The position numbers were made by a program, and so were the translations under genes. 64,000 nucleotides of DNA, from contig NZ_CP028884.1 of NCBI RefSeq assembly GCF_003606285.1, positions 124,001 to 188,000 on the forward strand, read 5' to 3'. The notes under the pieces are model-generated. The model was not told where the DNA came from. It saw only the letters and a list, made by a program, of their open reading frames with translations, and did not search any database. The first letter of the stretch is position 1; each line of letters starts with the position of its first letter. Source of the stretch: Borrelia turcica IST7 (GTDB taxonomy: Bacteria; Spirochaetota; Spirochaetia; Borreliales; Borreliaceae). Positions 21,201 through 28,376 of the stretch are shown piece after piece.

Positions 21201-21533
21201 AAATACGTCTCTTATTTCATTTAAAGCTAAATCTAAATTAGATCCATGATAAAATTTAATAACAATAATGCTTACCCCTTTAGAAGATGTGCTATCTATT
21301 TTCTCTACATTCTTTACCGAAGTAAGACCACTCTCAAGAACACTAGATATTTTTTCTTCAACCTCCTTTGGAGAAGCTCCTGGATATGCTGTATATATAG
21401 TAAGTACACTGTTTTCCATTGTAGGCAATAAATCTATTTTTAGCCTTGTAAAGGTATAAAAGCTTATCATAGTTATTAATGAAAACAATATTAACATAGT
21501 TATTGGCTTATCAACGACCCTCTTTACTAGCAT
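18300..21533 (-). CDS. besB: RND efflux pump inner-membrane protein BesB
   Basis: The 1077-residue protein is an AcrB-like resistance-nodulation-division antiporter. It has the duplicated layout of TM1, large periplasmic loop, six TMs, second loop and five TMs. In the TM4 region GMLVDCSIAVIDNIY keeps one acidic residue of the usual proton-relay pair (AcrB has two adjacent Asp), and the TM10 region reads GVVVNTGIVLVDYIN. The C-terminal tail is acidic. The start at 21533 (MLVKRVVDKP) has GGAGAAAGGT just before it; a longer frame from a TTG at 21545 would place the start on top of the ribosome binding site. It follows besA with the site overlapping the besA stop. BesABC is a drug-efflux system in B. 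burgdorferi. Confidence 0.93.
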   Translation of the reverse strand: MLVKRVVDKPITMLILFSLITMISFYTFTRLKIDLLPTMENSVLTIYTAYPGASPKEVEEKISSVLESGLTSVKNVEKIDSTSSKGVSIIVIKFYHGSNLDLALNEIRDVFESLKDILPKEASSPKIMRFRSGDIPVLKFVIYSDRSVSELRRYAVSIVKPKLESLNGVGLVEVLGGSDRNILIEISQNKLESYGLTLSEIAAAISSQNFEMSAGNIIDNGIEYLAQVSGKFASISDLENVVVSYRNPNTYSSSNTSLVQVTLKDIANIKNTFKELENYTYYNGKPSVILEVKKHSDANSITVSNTVNAEIDKIKRSLPRDISLDLVSDTSEFIKDSISSVKDSAYYGALLAVCIIFFFLRSFRATIIIGISIPLAVVITFCLMYFANISLNLLSLSGLALGIGMLVDCSIAVIDNIYKYRQKGTKLIPAAILGTQEMMLPIVSSTLTSICVFAPVLVFRSEVGFIADIVRDFAFTIVISLVASLFVAIFLVPILATHYVGLYTTFQKPIKNKFIKRVDDFFYGVYYVGEVFYVKLLKYVLSHKIIFSFIIIFSFILSIFSFVFLNVSSGPSVRYPEISFNFQFPNKIDLESSKFYADKFLEIMKDEIKVYKSVITEVYSNQVIFHFRLLSEEETSEKFVTDPEILKYRIYDRIGELYPDLNTKASTGGGGFFQGSPIDIRIVASDFEVARDYGNLLVNALKKEFPKLVNPVLNVKDEELQIDIDIDRDKVYSYGINMNTLSREIKANIDGISAGKYTESGLNYDILLRLDRRDITNLKDLDKIFVKNTSGVKIPLSSVAKLKKTKGVGALFRENQSSVVRLGAGIPPGENLALITSKVTDFVTNKFPQRDGILIDFKGEYNEFTKNMEQFKSIIFMAILLVFGIMASQFESLLKPFIIFFTIPLTVVGVVLIHFITREDISVFTGIGMLMLVGVVVNTGIVLVDYINLLVKRGFILREAVLEGGRSRFRPILMSALTSIIGLIPIAFSESSGGALVKPIAITFIGGMTASTFLTLLFIPMIFEIFSKISIKNFIFSKSLKFASKNSSQKNEVNTSDVKNNKANDNLNNFFIEDDED

Positions 21534-21551
21534 ACCTTTCTCCAATAAAAA

Positions 21552-22514
21552 TTACACATTATCTTCACTTGTAAGCCCTTCTCTAATTTCTACTATATTC
21601 ACATAAGCTCCATCAGAAAGAGGCGACATGCCCTCAATAACAATTAAATCATCTTCATTAATTCCATCCATAACAGACACAATATTATCTACTTCAAAAT
21701 CTATTACAGGAAATAACATCTGTACTGTTTTCGTATCTTCATTTACCCTAAAAACGAACCTCTTTCCTTCCCTCTCTACAAAAGCGCTACTTGGAATTTT
21801 TATTACATTTTTTAAATGATTAGTAACAATTTTGACTTTTGCAAACATCCCAATAACCATCTTTTTTGCATTATTTCCCACAGGTTCAAGATACACTTCA
21901 GCTGCACGACTCTTAAAATCAAGTACAGGAGATACTTCTGAAATTTTCGCTTTAAATTTCTCACCAGGATAAGATTCAATCTCAATAACTGCATTGTTGC
22001 CAGGTTTAACATCCAAAATATACCTCTCAGATACATAAGCCCTAATTTGAATTGTATCTACTCTACCTATTAAAGCAATACTCGTTTGAGGTCCAACCGT
22101 TTCACCAATTTTACGATTAACAGCTAAAACATATCCAGAAATTGGAGCTTTTACTGGGCTCTTTAAATAAAGCGCGCCTGGCTTTGAAGGATCAAGTGTT
22201 GCAATCACTTGTCCCTTATTTACATAAGTCCCAAGTCTTACATTAAGAGTTGTTATTTTACCTGTAGCATCTGGAAATACATCTGTTTTAACCTTGGTAT
22301 CTATATCACCATTTAGCGCAATATAATTACTTAAAGTTCCTTTTCTAGCTTTCATAGCAATAACTGGAAATTTATAAGGTTCATTAGCATCATTCCCAGT
22401 CATAGCTTCTTGAGTCTCTTTTCCAGAGCTCCTATTACATGAAAAAAGAAGTAACACACTTAAGCACAATAAATAATACTTAACACTAAACCTAATACTA
22501 AAAATTAAATTCAT
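21552..22514 (-). CDS. besA: RND efflux membrane fusion protein BesA
   Basis: The 320-residue periplasmic adaptor joins BesB to the outer-membrane channel BesC. A signal peptide ends in a lipobox (LLLFSC, Cys near residue 26), so it is a predicted lipoprotein, as usual for the family. Barrel-sandwich halves are visible at [19 protein letters not shown] and [22 protein letters not shown]; beta-barrel and membrane-proximal parts follow ([40 protein letters not shown]). The coiled-coil hairpin between the lipoyl halves is almost absent, so docking onto the channel may differ from AcrA. It is 12 bp downstream of besC. Confidence 0.92.
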   Translation of the reverse strand: MNLIFSIRFSVKYYLLCLSVLLLFSCNRSSGKETQEAMTGNDANEPYKFPVIAMKARKGTLSNYIALNGDIDTKVKTDVFPDATGKITTLNVRLGTYVNKGQVIATLDPSKPGALYLKSPVKAPISGYVLAVNRKIGETVGPQTSIALIGRVDTIQIRAYVSERYILDVKPGNNAVIEIESYPGEKFKAKISEVSPVLDFKSRAAEVYLEPVGNNAKKMVIGMFAKVKIVTNHLKNVIKIPSSAFVEREGKRFVFRVNEDTKTVQMLFPVIDFEVDNIVSVMDGINEDDLIVIEGMSPLSDGAYVNIVEIREGLTSEDNV

Positions 22515-22526
22515 AAAACATCCCTA

Positions 22527-23792
22527 TTAGTCTAATGCATTTATTAAATCTTTATATTCAAGGATTGCATTAGCATAATTTAATTTATCTCTTATAAACT
22601 GTAAATCACTCTTTTTGTAAGAAACTTCAATGTCATTTAATTTTAAAAGATCTATTCCACCTGAATTAAAGGCATCAAAAGCCATTTGATAATTCTTTCT
22701 AGACAACTCCAAATTCATCTTTGAAGCATCTAAAATAGATTTATATCTTCTTACATCTTTACGCTTATGCACAATACTAGATTTAAATTTGCGGATTTCA
22801 TTTGAAGCTTGATTTTTTAATATTTCTAATTGATAGTCTTTATCCCATATATTTGTAAAGTTACCTGAAAATGGTAACATTCCCGTTAAATTATACTGCA
22901 AGCCCAATGAAGCAGAAAACCCATTCTTTGATAAACCAACTGAACTACCACTAAAAGGAATAGACGCAGAATAGGAGATTCCAAAAGAAAAACTTGGCAA
23001 GAAAGTATCTAACCAAATAGCATCAAGAGATTTTTGTATGCTCCTAGAAGAATTGTTTAGAGCTCTGATATCTGGCAATTCGTTTACATCTATGACTTCA
23101 CTAAGCAATGAAAAATCTAGTATTTCGTCTGATAATTCTCCTACAGTCTCAAAATCTTGCAGAACATCCAATCCTATTAACAATTTAAATGTTTCTTTTA
23201 ATTTTTCAAAATTAATAATTTGTTCATCTAAAGCGGGTTGGGACTTATCATACTTAAGCTTAGCATCAAGATAATCTAACTCAGATAAAAGTCCATTATT
23301 ATACGCAATGCTAGCTTGGTCATATTTAAGTTTACTATTTTTAAGCTGGCTTTCCAAAACTTCTAAAGTAATCTTTAAAGCTATCAACTCATTATACATT
23401 TTAAGAACGCCCAGCCTAATATTCCTAATAGCCTTCTCTCTATCTATTTTAGCCCTCTCATAATCAAGAATGGTAAGTTGAAGTTTCTTAAAAACGGATG
23501 GGTTTAATGCAAGGTTAGCAGAAGCTCCAAGTCCCACGCCCCAATAATCCTTCTCTTCTGAATTAGGCATGGAAGAAGGTACTCTTGAAAGTCCCGCATT
23601 AACACCTAAGCTTGGAACAAAAACATTCCAAGCATTATCTTTATATAATCTTTTTATCTTTTCTCTATACTCGGCATTCTTGGCGTCTAAATTACTGTCT
23701 AAAGCCATACGAACAGCATCTTCAGGAGATATTTGCATAATTTCTGCATAAGACGAAGATACTAAAACAAAAATTAATACCAATCTTTTAAT
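22527..23792 (-). CDS. besC: TolC-like outer-membrane channel BesC
   Basis: The product is a 421-residue TolC-family protein, the outer-membrane exit duct of the Bes pump; two related helical halves are visible (ALDSNLDAKNAEYREKI and the C-terminal LELSRKNYQMAFDAFNSGGIDLLKLNDIE). The first conventional start in frame (TTG at 23783) would leave the signal peptide with no basic residues. Three codons upstream an ATT (23790-23792) lies 5 nt after AGGGGG and gives MKRLVLIFVLVSSSYA, a proper signal peptide. I therefore call an AUU start. It is the first gene of the operon, divergent from yidD. Confidence 0.88.
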   Translation of the reverse strand: MKRLVLIFVLVSSSYAEIMQISPEDAVRMALDSNLDAKNAEYREKIKRLYKDNAWNVFVPSLGVNAGLSRVPSSMPNSEEKDYWGVGLGASANLALNPSVFKKLQLTILDYERAKIDREKAIRNIRLGVLKMYNELIALKITLEVLESQLKNSKLKYDQASIAYNNGLLSELDYLDAKLKYDKSQPALDEQIINFEKLKETFKLLIGLDVLQDFETVGELSDEILDFSLLSEVIDVNELPDIRALNNSSRSIQKSLDAIWLDTFLPSFSFGISYSASIPFSGSSVGLSKNGFSASLGLQYNLTGMLPFSGNFTNIWDKDYQLEILKNQASNEIRKFKSSIVHKRKDVRRYKSILDASKMNLELSRKNYQMAFDAFNSGGIDLLKLNDIEVSYKKSDLQFIRDKLNYANAILEYKDLINALD

Positions 23793-23882
23793 GTTATCCC
23801 CCTAAAATACAAAAATATAACTATCCTATTTTACATACACTACTTATTACTTAAGATCATTTATTGAATAATAATAACATAA

Positions 23883-23888
23883 TATAAT
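23883..23888 (+). promoter_or_regulatory. -10 box of yidD, leaderless candidate
   Basis: A perfect TATAAT sits 7 nt before the yidD ATG, with a poor -35 match (TTTATT, 17-nt spacing). Transcription would be expected to begin at or next to the start codon, and no Shine-Dalgarno is present, so the mRNA may be leaderless. Confidence 0.5.
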
Positions 23889-23895
23889 TTTAAAC

Positions 23896-24189
23896 ATGTG
23901 TATCTTAAAAAGATTTTTCCTGATATTTAATCTAATAGCTATCTTATTAGTTATAATATATCAAAAAACTTTTTCCAAAATTGTTGGTTTTCATTGCATA
24001 TATGAAACTAGTTGTTCAAATTATGCATTAGAATGCCTAAGAAAATACAACATTCTAACAGCATTATTTTTAATCATACTAAGACTACTGCGATGCAATG
24101 CATTATTCAAAGGCGGATCCGAATCACTACCAACCGAAAAACCAATATTAAACTCATTAAAGGAATTTAGAAAAAGATTAATCAAATAA
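23896..24189 (+). CDS. yidD: Membrane protein insertion factor YidD
   Basis: The 97-residue protein matches the YidD family, which assists YidC-dependent membrane insertion. The core [16 protein letters not shown] followed by [13 protein letters not shown] corresponds to the family pattern PSCSxYAxEAL...RLLRCxPxxxGG. Unlike many YidD proteins it has an obvious N-terminal hydrophobic segment (residues 5-24). There is no Shine-Dalgarno, and a TATAAT box lies 7 nt upstream. The last 12 bp overlap the convergent proX gene. Unusually, it is not in the rpmH-rnpA-yidC cluster. Confidence 0.85.
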   Translation: MCILKRFFLIFNLIAILLVIIYQKTFSKIVGFHCIYETSCSNYALECLRKYNILTALFLIILRLLRCNALFKGGSESLPTEKPILNSLKEFRKRLIK

Positions 24190-25059
24190 ATTTTTATATT
24201 TATCCGGTACCCAGCTTTTAACAAGTTCTTTATTTTTATCAACAAATTCAATAGCATTCTTATATTCTCGTCCGGGCTCTTTATAGTTTTTATCTATTAA
24301 AGGCAATACTAAGCTATCATCCCAATAAAAATTATCAAATAGATAATATGCATCAGGATCATCCTCTTTAAGTTTAAGTCTCACAAGAGTATGAACACTT
24401 TCAGATTTACCCATTGATAATAAAGGATCATCTAAAAATTTAACATCATATTTAGCAAATGCCCAATGGGGTTTCCACAAAGGAACCACAATCCACTCAT
24501 TCTTCTTAATAGCAGACTCTAAACTTGCAAGCATTACACTCTCACTTGAAGGAATAAGCTCATATTCTTTATCTAATTCATAACGCTTAAGAGTTTCTTC
24601 TACAGAAAGTTGAGTACCTGACCCAGCATCTATGCCTACTATCTTATTCCCAAACTCAGCTCCTCTACCCTTAAGCTCAGCAATGCTAGAGATTGTAACA
24701 TAACTAGGTACCACAAATCCTTGTAATGTCCCCTCATAATTAGCTCCAAGATCAATAAATTTATCCTTGAGCTTTTCATAATAAAATTTATCCGCAGTTG
24801 GAATCCAAGCAGATACCATCCCATCTATCTGACCTGATGCCAAATACTGATACATAACAGATGCTGTAACGGGGAATATCTCCACCTTATATCCCATTCT
24901 CTCAAAAACAACCTTAATAACATTAGTAGCAGCTGTCTCGCCTATCCAATTAACATACGCAATTTTGACTGTTTTTGAAATTTCCAAATCATCGTTTTTG
25001 TCACAAGAAAGTAAGGTAAAAATAAAAATTATTAAAATAACGATAAATAACCTTTTCAT
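24178..25059 (-). CDS. proX: Glycine betaine/proline-binding lipoprotein ProX
   Basis: The product is a 293-residue OpuAC-type substrate-binding protein of an osmoprotectant ABC importer. The start is set at [19 protein letters not shown] (25059), which gives a signal peptide with lipobox TLLSC and has GGTGGAGAG upstream; a longer frame from 25149 would overlap proW and destroy the signal peptide. The mature protein contains [21 protein letters not shown] and conserved Trp residues ([18 protein letters not shown]) that form the aromatic cage for quaternary amines. It is the last gene of proV-proW-proX. Confidence 0.9.
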   Translation of the reverse strand: MKRLFIVILIIFIFTLLSCDKNDDLEISKTVKIAYVNWIGETAATNVIKVVFERMGYKVEIFPVTASVMYQYLASGQIDGMVSAWIPTADKFYYEKLKDKFIDLGANYEGTLQGFVVPSYVTISSIAELKGRGAEFGNKIVGIDAGSGTQLSVEETLKRYELDKEYELIPSSESVMLASLESAIKKNEWIVVPLWKPHWAFAKYDVKFLDDPLLSMGKSESVHTLVRLKLKEDDPDAYYLFDNFYWDDSLVLPLIDKNYKEPGREYKNAIEFVDKNKELVKSWVPDKYKNLFD

Positions 25060-25093
25060 CAAAAAAACTCTCCACCTATTCACACAAATAATA

Positions 25094-25993
25094 TTATTTA
25101 TTATACATTTCCAAAAATCTCTTAAACTTATTTTCTTTCTTGATTCCATAATTGTCAGTATTTAAATAACTAAATTTAATAAAAATGGTTTGCATAATCC
25201 TATCTAAAATAATAGCTATTACAACAACAGCTAATCCCGATATTAAACCTTCACCAAAATTCAATCTTTCAACAGAATATATTACAGTCCTACCTAATCC
25301 TGATGATCCAACCATCGCTGCAATAACTATCATAGATATTGCCATCATTATCGATTGGTTAATTCCCTCTATTATACTTTGAAGAGCCAATGGTAACTGA
25401 ATTTGGAAAAGAATACGAAAATTACTACTCCCAAAAGATTTTGCAGCCTCAACTACCTCCCCTGGTACCTGCACAATTCCTAATCTTGTATATCTAATAA
25501 CTGGAGGCATTGCAAAAATTATTGTAGCAAAAATAGCCGAAGATGTTCCCATGCCAAAAAAAGGTATAGCCGGTATTAAATAAATAAAAGGAGGCATTGC
25601 TTGCATTAAATCAAGTATTGGCTTTAAAAATACATAAAACTTAGAATAATATCCACCTAAAATACCTACTGGAATTCCCAAAATTACGGAAAATAGCACA
25701 GACACAAAAATAATTGATACAGTATCCATTGAAACTTCCCAAAGATTAAAATATAAAATGAAACAAAACCCTAACATAATCAACAAAGCTAATCTTTTCT
25801 TTAAAAATAAGACACTAAAAACACAAATAATAACAATAAAAAGAATAGGATTAATAAAAAGAAATAAATTTTTTAAATTTTCGTAAAATAAAAGAACAAT
25901 CCTTGAAAATCCTATACCATTCGAATCCGCAAAATTGTCAACCAAAAAGTTAAAAAATTTATCTATACTAGATACTACAAAATCTCTATCCAT
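25094..25993 (-). CDS. proW: Glycine betaine/proline ABC permease ProW
   Basis: The 299-residue inner-membrane permease of the proVWX importer has about six membrane helices and the BPD_transp_1 EAA loop: EVVEAAKSFGSSNFRILFQIQLPLAL near residue 190 (EAAxxxGxxxxxxxxxxxLP pattern), which docks onto ProV. An N-terminal soluble segment precedes the first helix, as in other ProW proteins. It starts 6 bp after the proV stop and is followed after 34 bp by proX. Confidence 0.93.
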   Translation of the reverse strand: MDRDFVVSSIDKFFNFLVDNFADSNGIGFSRIVLLFYENLKNLFLFINPILFIVIICVFSVLFLKKRLALLIMLGFCFILYFNLWEVSMDTVSIIFVSVLFSVILGIPVGILGGYYSKFYVFLKPILDLMQAMPPFIYLIPAIPFFGMGTSSAIFATIIFAMPPVIRYTRLGIVQVPGEVVEAAKSFGSSNFRILFQIQLPLALQSIIEGINQSIMMAISMIVIAAMVGSSGLGRTVIYSVERLNFGEGLISGLAVVVIAIILDRIMQTIFIKFSYLNTDNYGIKKENKFKRFLEMYNK

Positions 25994-25999
25994 AAATCA

Positions 26000-27118
26000 C
26001 TACTTCGACAACAAGCCAGTAATTTCCCCTAAATCAATATATCCAATAATATTGTCTTGATCATCAGTTATTATTAAATAATTTAATTTATTTAAATATT
26101 GAACAATACTTTTTATCTCATCATCCAACCCTAATTTCAAAGAAACAAGATTACTATATCTTATTTTATTAGTTGTATTGTATAAGCTAAACTCATTGTC
26201 TTCTTTTTTAATAATAACATTAAATCCATCAGAATCCTCACTAATAGCAAAATCCATCTTAATAATATCTTTAATCTTTAAAATGCTTAAAACAGGAAGA
26301 TTTTTAATAAAATTAGCTATAAAATCTGTACTAGGATTTTCCAATATCTCCAAAGGGTTCCCTACTTGAATAATTTCTCCATCTTTCATAAAAGCTATTC
26401 TATTACCCAACTTAAAAGCCTCAATTAAATCATGTGTAATAAATACAACTGTCTTCTTTAATTTATCTACCAATCTTAAAAGTTCATCCTGCATTTCTCC
26501 CCGGATTAAAGGATCAAGAGCTGAGAAAGCCTCATCCATTAAAAGTATATCTGGATTAACCACCAAAGCTCGTGCTATGCCCACTCTTTGTTTCATTCCA
26601 CCTGAGAGTTCATTTATATATTTATATTGAGCATCTTCAAGTCCTACAAGTCTTAAAACATCAAGAGCTTTCTGTATTCTAACTTTTTTACAAATACCCT
26701 TAACTTCAAGTCCATAAGTCACATTTCTTAAAACATTCATATGTGGAAAAAGTCCAAAATTTTGAAATACCATGGCAAATTTATCTTTTCTTAAAGCAGA
26801 AAGATCCTTTTGATTAATATCATTCATCTCAATATTATCTACCAAAATAGACCCAGAATCTATTTTATATATACCATTTAGACATCTAACAAAAGTAGAC
26901 TTACCACAGCCTGACATTCCCATAATAACTAAAATCTCATTTTCATAAACATCAAGGCTAATATTAGCATTTGCAATAAAGATGGAAGACTCCCTATAAA
27001 TTTCTGCTCTATCTTTTCCCGCCTCATAACTATTTATTGCTTTAACTATTTGCTTTTTATTATTACTATAAGAAAATGTTTTATAAAGGTTCCTGACTCT
27101 AACGCTAGCCTTATACAA
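26000..27118 (-). CDS. proV: Glycine betaine/proline ABC ATPase ProV
   Basis: The 372-residue ATPase powers glycine betaine/proline uptake. It has Walker A GMSGCGKST (about residues 67-75), signature LSGGMKQRVGIARAL, Walker B DILLMDEAFSALDP and the switch His in FITHDLIEAF. The C-terminal ~110 residues contain a CBS-like regulatory module, which in homologues senses ionic strength. The start is TTG (27118), with TAGGAG 7 nt upstream; the coding sequence opens MYKASVRVRNLYKTF. It is the first gene of the operon. Confidence 0.93.
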   Translation of the reverse strand: MYKASVRVRNLYKTFSYSNNKKQIVKAINSYEAGKDRAEIYRESSIFIANANISLDVYENEILVIMGMSGCGKSTFVRCLNGIYKIDSGSILVDNIEMNDINQKDLSALRKDKFAMVFQNFGLFPHMNVLRNVTYGLEVKGICKKVRIQKALDVLRLVGLEDAQYKYINELSGGMKQRVGIARALVVNPDILLMDEAFSALDPLIRGEMQDELLRLVDKLKKTVVFITHDLIEAFKLGNRIAFMKDGEIIQVGNPLEILENPSTDFIANFIKNLPVLSILKIKDIIKMDFAISEDSDGFNVIIKKEDNEFSLYNTTNKIRYSNLVSLKLGLDDEIKSIVQYLNKLNYLIITDDQDNIIGYIDLGEITGLLSK

Positions 27119-27164
27119 AGCGCACTCCTAATGAAAACATTGTAATTAAAATACATTAATATCA

Positions 27165-27170
27165 ATTATA
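27165..27170 (-). promoter_or_regulatory. -10 box upstream of proVWX
   Basis: A TATAAT on the minus strand lies about 46 nt before the proV TTG, between the flaB terminator and the operon. No convincing -35 is visible at 16-18 nt, so the assignment rests on the -10 and its position. Confidence 0.4.
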
Positions 27171-27205
27171 CTAAAACATCAATATTTTCCCTGATGTAAG
27201 CAAAA

Positions 27206-27235
27206 AAGAAAGGGTCTTTATAAAGACCCTTTCTT
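27206..27235 (-). terminator. flaB intrinsic terminator
   Basis: A perfect 30-bp palindrome (15-bp arms, no unpaired loop on paper; AAGAAAGGGTCTTTA is the left arm) begins 16 nt after the flaB stop. On the minus strand it is followed by TTTTGCTT, giving a rho-independent terminator. Its strength suits the most abundant transcript of the region and insulates proVWX. Confidence 0.9.
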
Positions 27236-27251
27236 ACTTAAAGAATCAAAT

Positions 27252-28262
27252 TTATCTAAGAAGTGATAGTACATACTGTGGAACTTGATTTGCTTGTGCA
27301 ATCATCGCCATAGCAGATTGTGTTAATATACTATTAGTTGTAGATGAAACAATTTCATCTGTCATTGTAGCATCTTTAATTTGAGCATAAGATGCTTTTA
27401 AGTTTTCAATAGAATATTCAGTACTATTCTTAATAGACTCAAGTCTATTTTGGAAAGCCCCAAGATTTGCTCTCTGATCGCTTATCATCCTAATAGCATT
27501 TTCAATTTTTGCAAGTGACATGTTAGCATCAACAGTAGTTGTAACATTAACCGGAGAATTAACTCCCCCCTGAGCTGGAGCTGCCGCTGCCGCTGGTTCT
27601 TGTGCCCCCTCTTGCTGAGTTCCTGCCTGAGCTGGAGCTGCCGCTGCTGTCTGTGCACCCTCACCGGCAAAAAGATTAGGAACATTAGCTGCATAAATAT
27701 TAACAGCAATAGCCTCATCTTGATTTGCACCCACATGCACTCTCAATGTCCATGAAGCTTGCGCTCCAGACAATGATGCTGGTGTATTAATTTTTGCAGG
27801 TTGCATTCCAAGCTCTTCCGCTGTTTTTACATTTTGAGCAGCAGATTTGTTTGATAACATGTGCATCTGATTATATTGAGACTGATCAGCAATTCTATTA
27901 ATTTCATCTGTAAGTTGCTCAATTTCAATCTGAATAGAACCTCTGTCTGCATCTGAATATGTACCATTACCAGATTGAACTGCAAGCTCTTTCATTCTTA
28001 CCAATACTTTTTCTACTTCATTCAAGTTCCCTTCTGTTGTTTGAATAAAATTTATAGCTTTTGAAGTATTCCTAGATGCCTGAGACAATCCTCTAATTTG
28101 AGCATTAATCTTCCCAGCAACACCCATACCAGCAGCATCGTCAGACGCACGATTAATTCTATACCCACTAGAAAGCTTCTCTTGAGTTTTACTAAGATTA
28201 CTAGCATTAATGCCATTATTTCTTGAAGCATTAATAGCTGAAGTGTTATGATTTATGATCAT
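27252..28262 (-). CDS. flaB: Periplasmic flagellar core protein FlaB
   Basis: FlaB is the major flagellin of the periplasmic flagella. The 336-residue protein has conserved N- and C-terminal helical domains (starting MIINHNTSAINASRNN and ending QANQVPQYVLSLLR) that pack the filament core, and no signal peptide because it is exported by the flagellar type III system. The variable middle carries an Ala/Pro/Gln-rich insert (about residues 205-237), with two related AAAAPAQ blocks encoded by a 22-bp direct repeat. An excellent GGAGG ribosome binding site lies 8 nt before the ATG. This insert type suggests the relapsing-fever group. Confidence 0.98.
   Translation of the reverse strand: MIINHNTSAINASRNNGINASNLSKTQEKLSSGYRINRASDDAAGMGVAGKINAQIRGLSQASRNTSKAINFIQTTEGNLNEVEKVLVRMKELAVQSGNGTYSDADRGSIQIEIEQLTDEINRIADQSQYNQMHMLSNKSAAQNVKTAEELGMQPAKINTPASLSGAQASWTLRVHVGANQDEAIAVNIYAANVPNLFAGEGAQTAAAAPAQAGTQQEGAQEPAAAAAPAQGGVNSPVNVTTTVDANMSLAKIENAIRMISDQRANLGAFQNRLESIKNSTEYSIENLKASYAQIKDATMTDEIVSSTTNSILTQSAMAMIAQANQVPQYVLSLLR
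27569..27647. repeat. Direct repeat in flaB variable region
   Basis: A 22-bp sequence beginning CCTGAGCTGG occurs exactly at 27569-27590 and 27626-27647, offset 57 bp (19 codons), so frame is kept. It encodes the two Ala-rich AAAAPAQ-type blocks of the FlaB insert and could mediate in-frame length changes by slippage. Confidence 0.85.
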
Positions 28263-28270
28263 ATATCATT

Positions 28271-28323
28271 CCTCCATGATTATATTCTATAATTTTGGCA
28301 AATCCCTTCGCCTTTTAAAAAGG
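28271..28323 (-). promoter_or_regulatory. flaB leader with possible CsrA sites
   Basis: On the minus strand the leader contains an AGGGA (28303-28307), a GGAGG inside ATGGAGGA overlapping the Shine-Dalgarno (28271-28275), and a near-palindrome CCTTTT/AAAAGG (28311-28323). CsrA binds ANGGA motifs and is reported to repress flaB translation in B. burgdorferi through two leader sites, one covering the Shine-Dalgarno. The match here is by motif only. Confidence 0.45.
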
Positions 28324-28376
28324 ATATCACAAAAACAAGAAAAAAATAAATAAAACACCAATTTAAATTAAATTCA

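Noticed and set aside
27569-27647. CRISPR-like array
   Set aside because: Only two copies of a coding, Ala-rich repeat are present, with no spacer pattern and no cas gene; no CRISPR was seen elsewhere.
28262-28340. Sigma-28-type promoter for flaB
   Set aside because: No TAAA-N15-GCCGATAA match is present, and Borrelia motility genes are reported to use the housekeeping sigma factor; no convincing -35/-10 pair could be fixed either.
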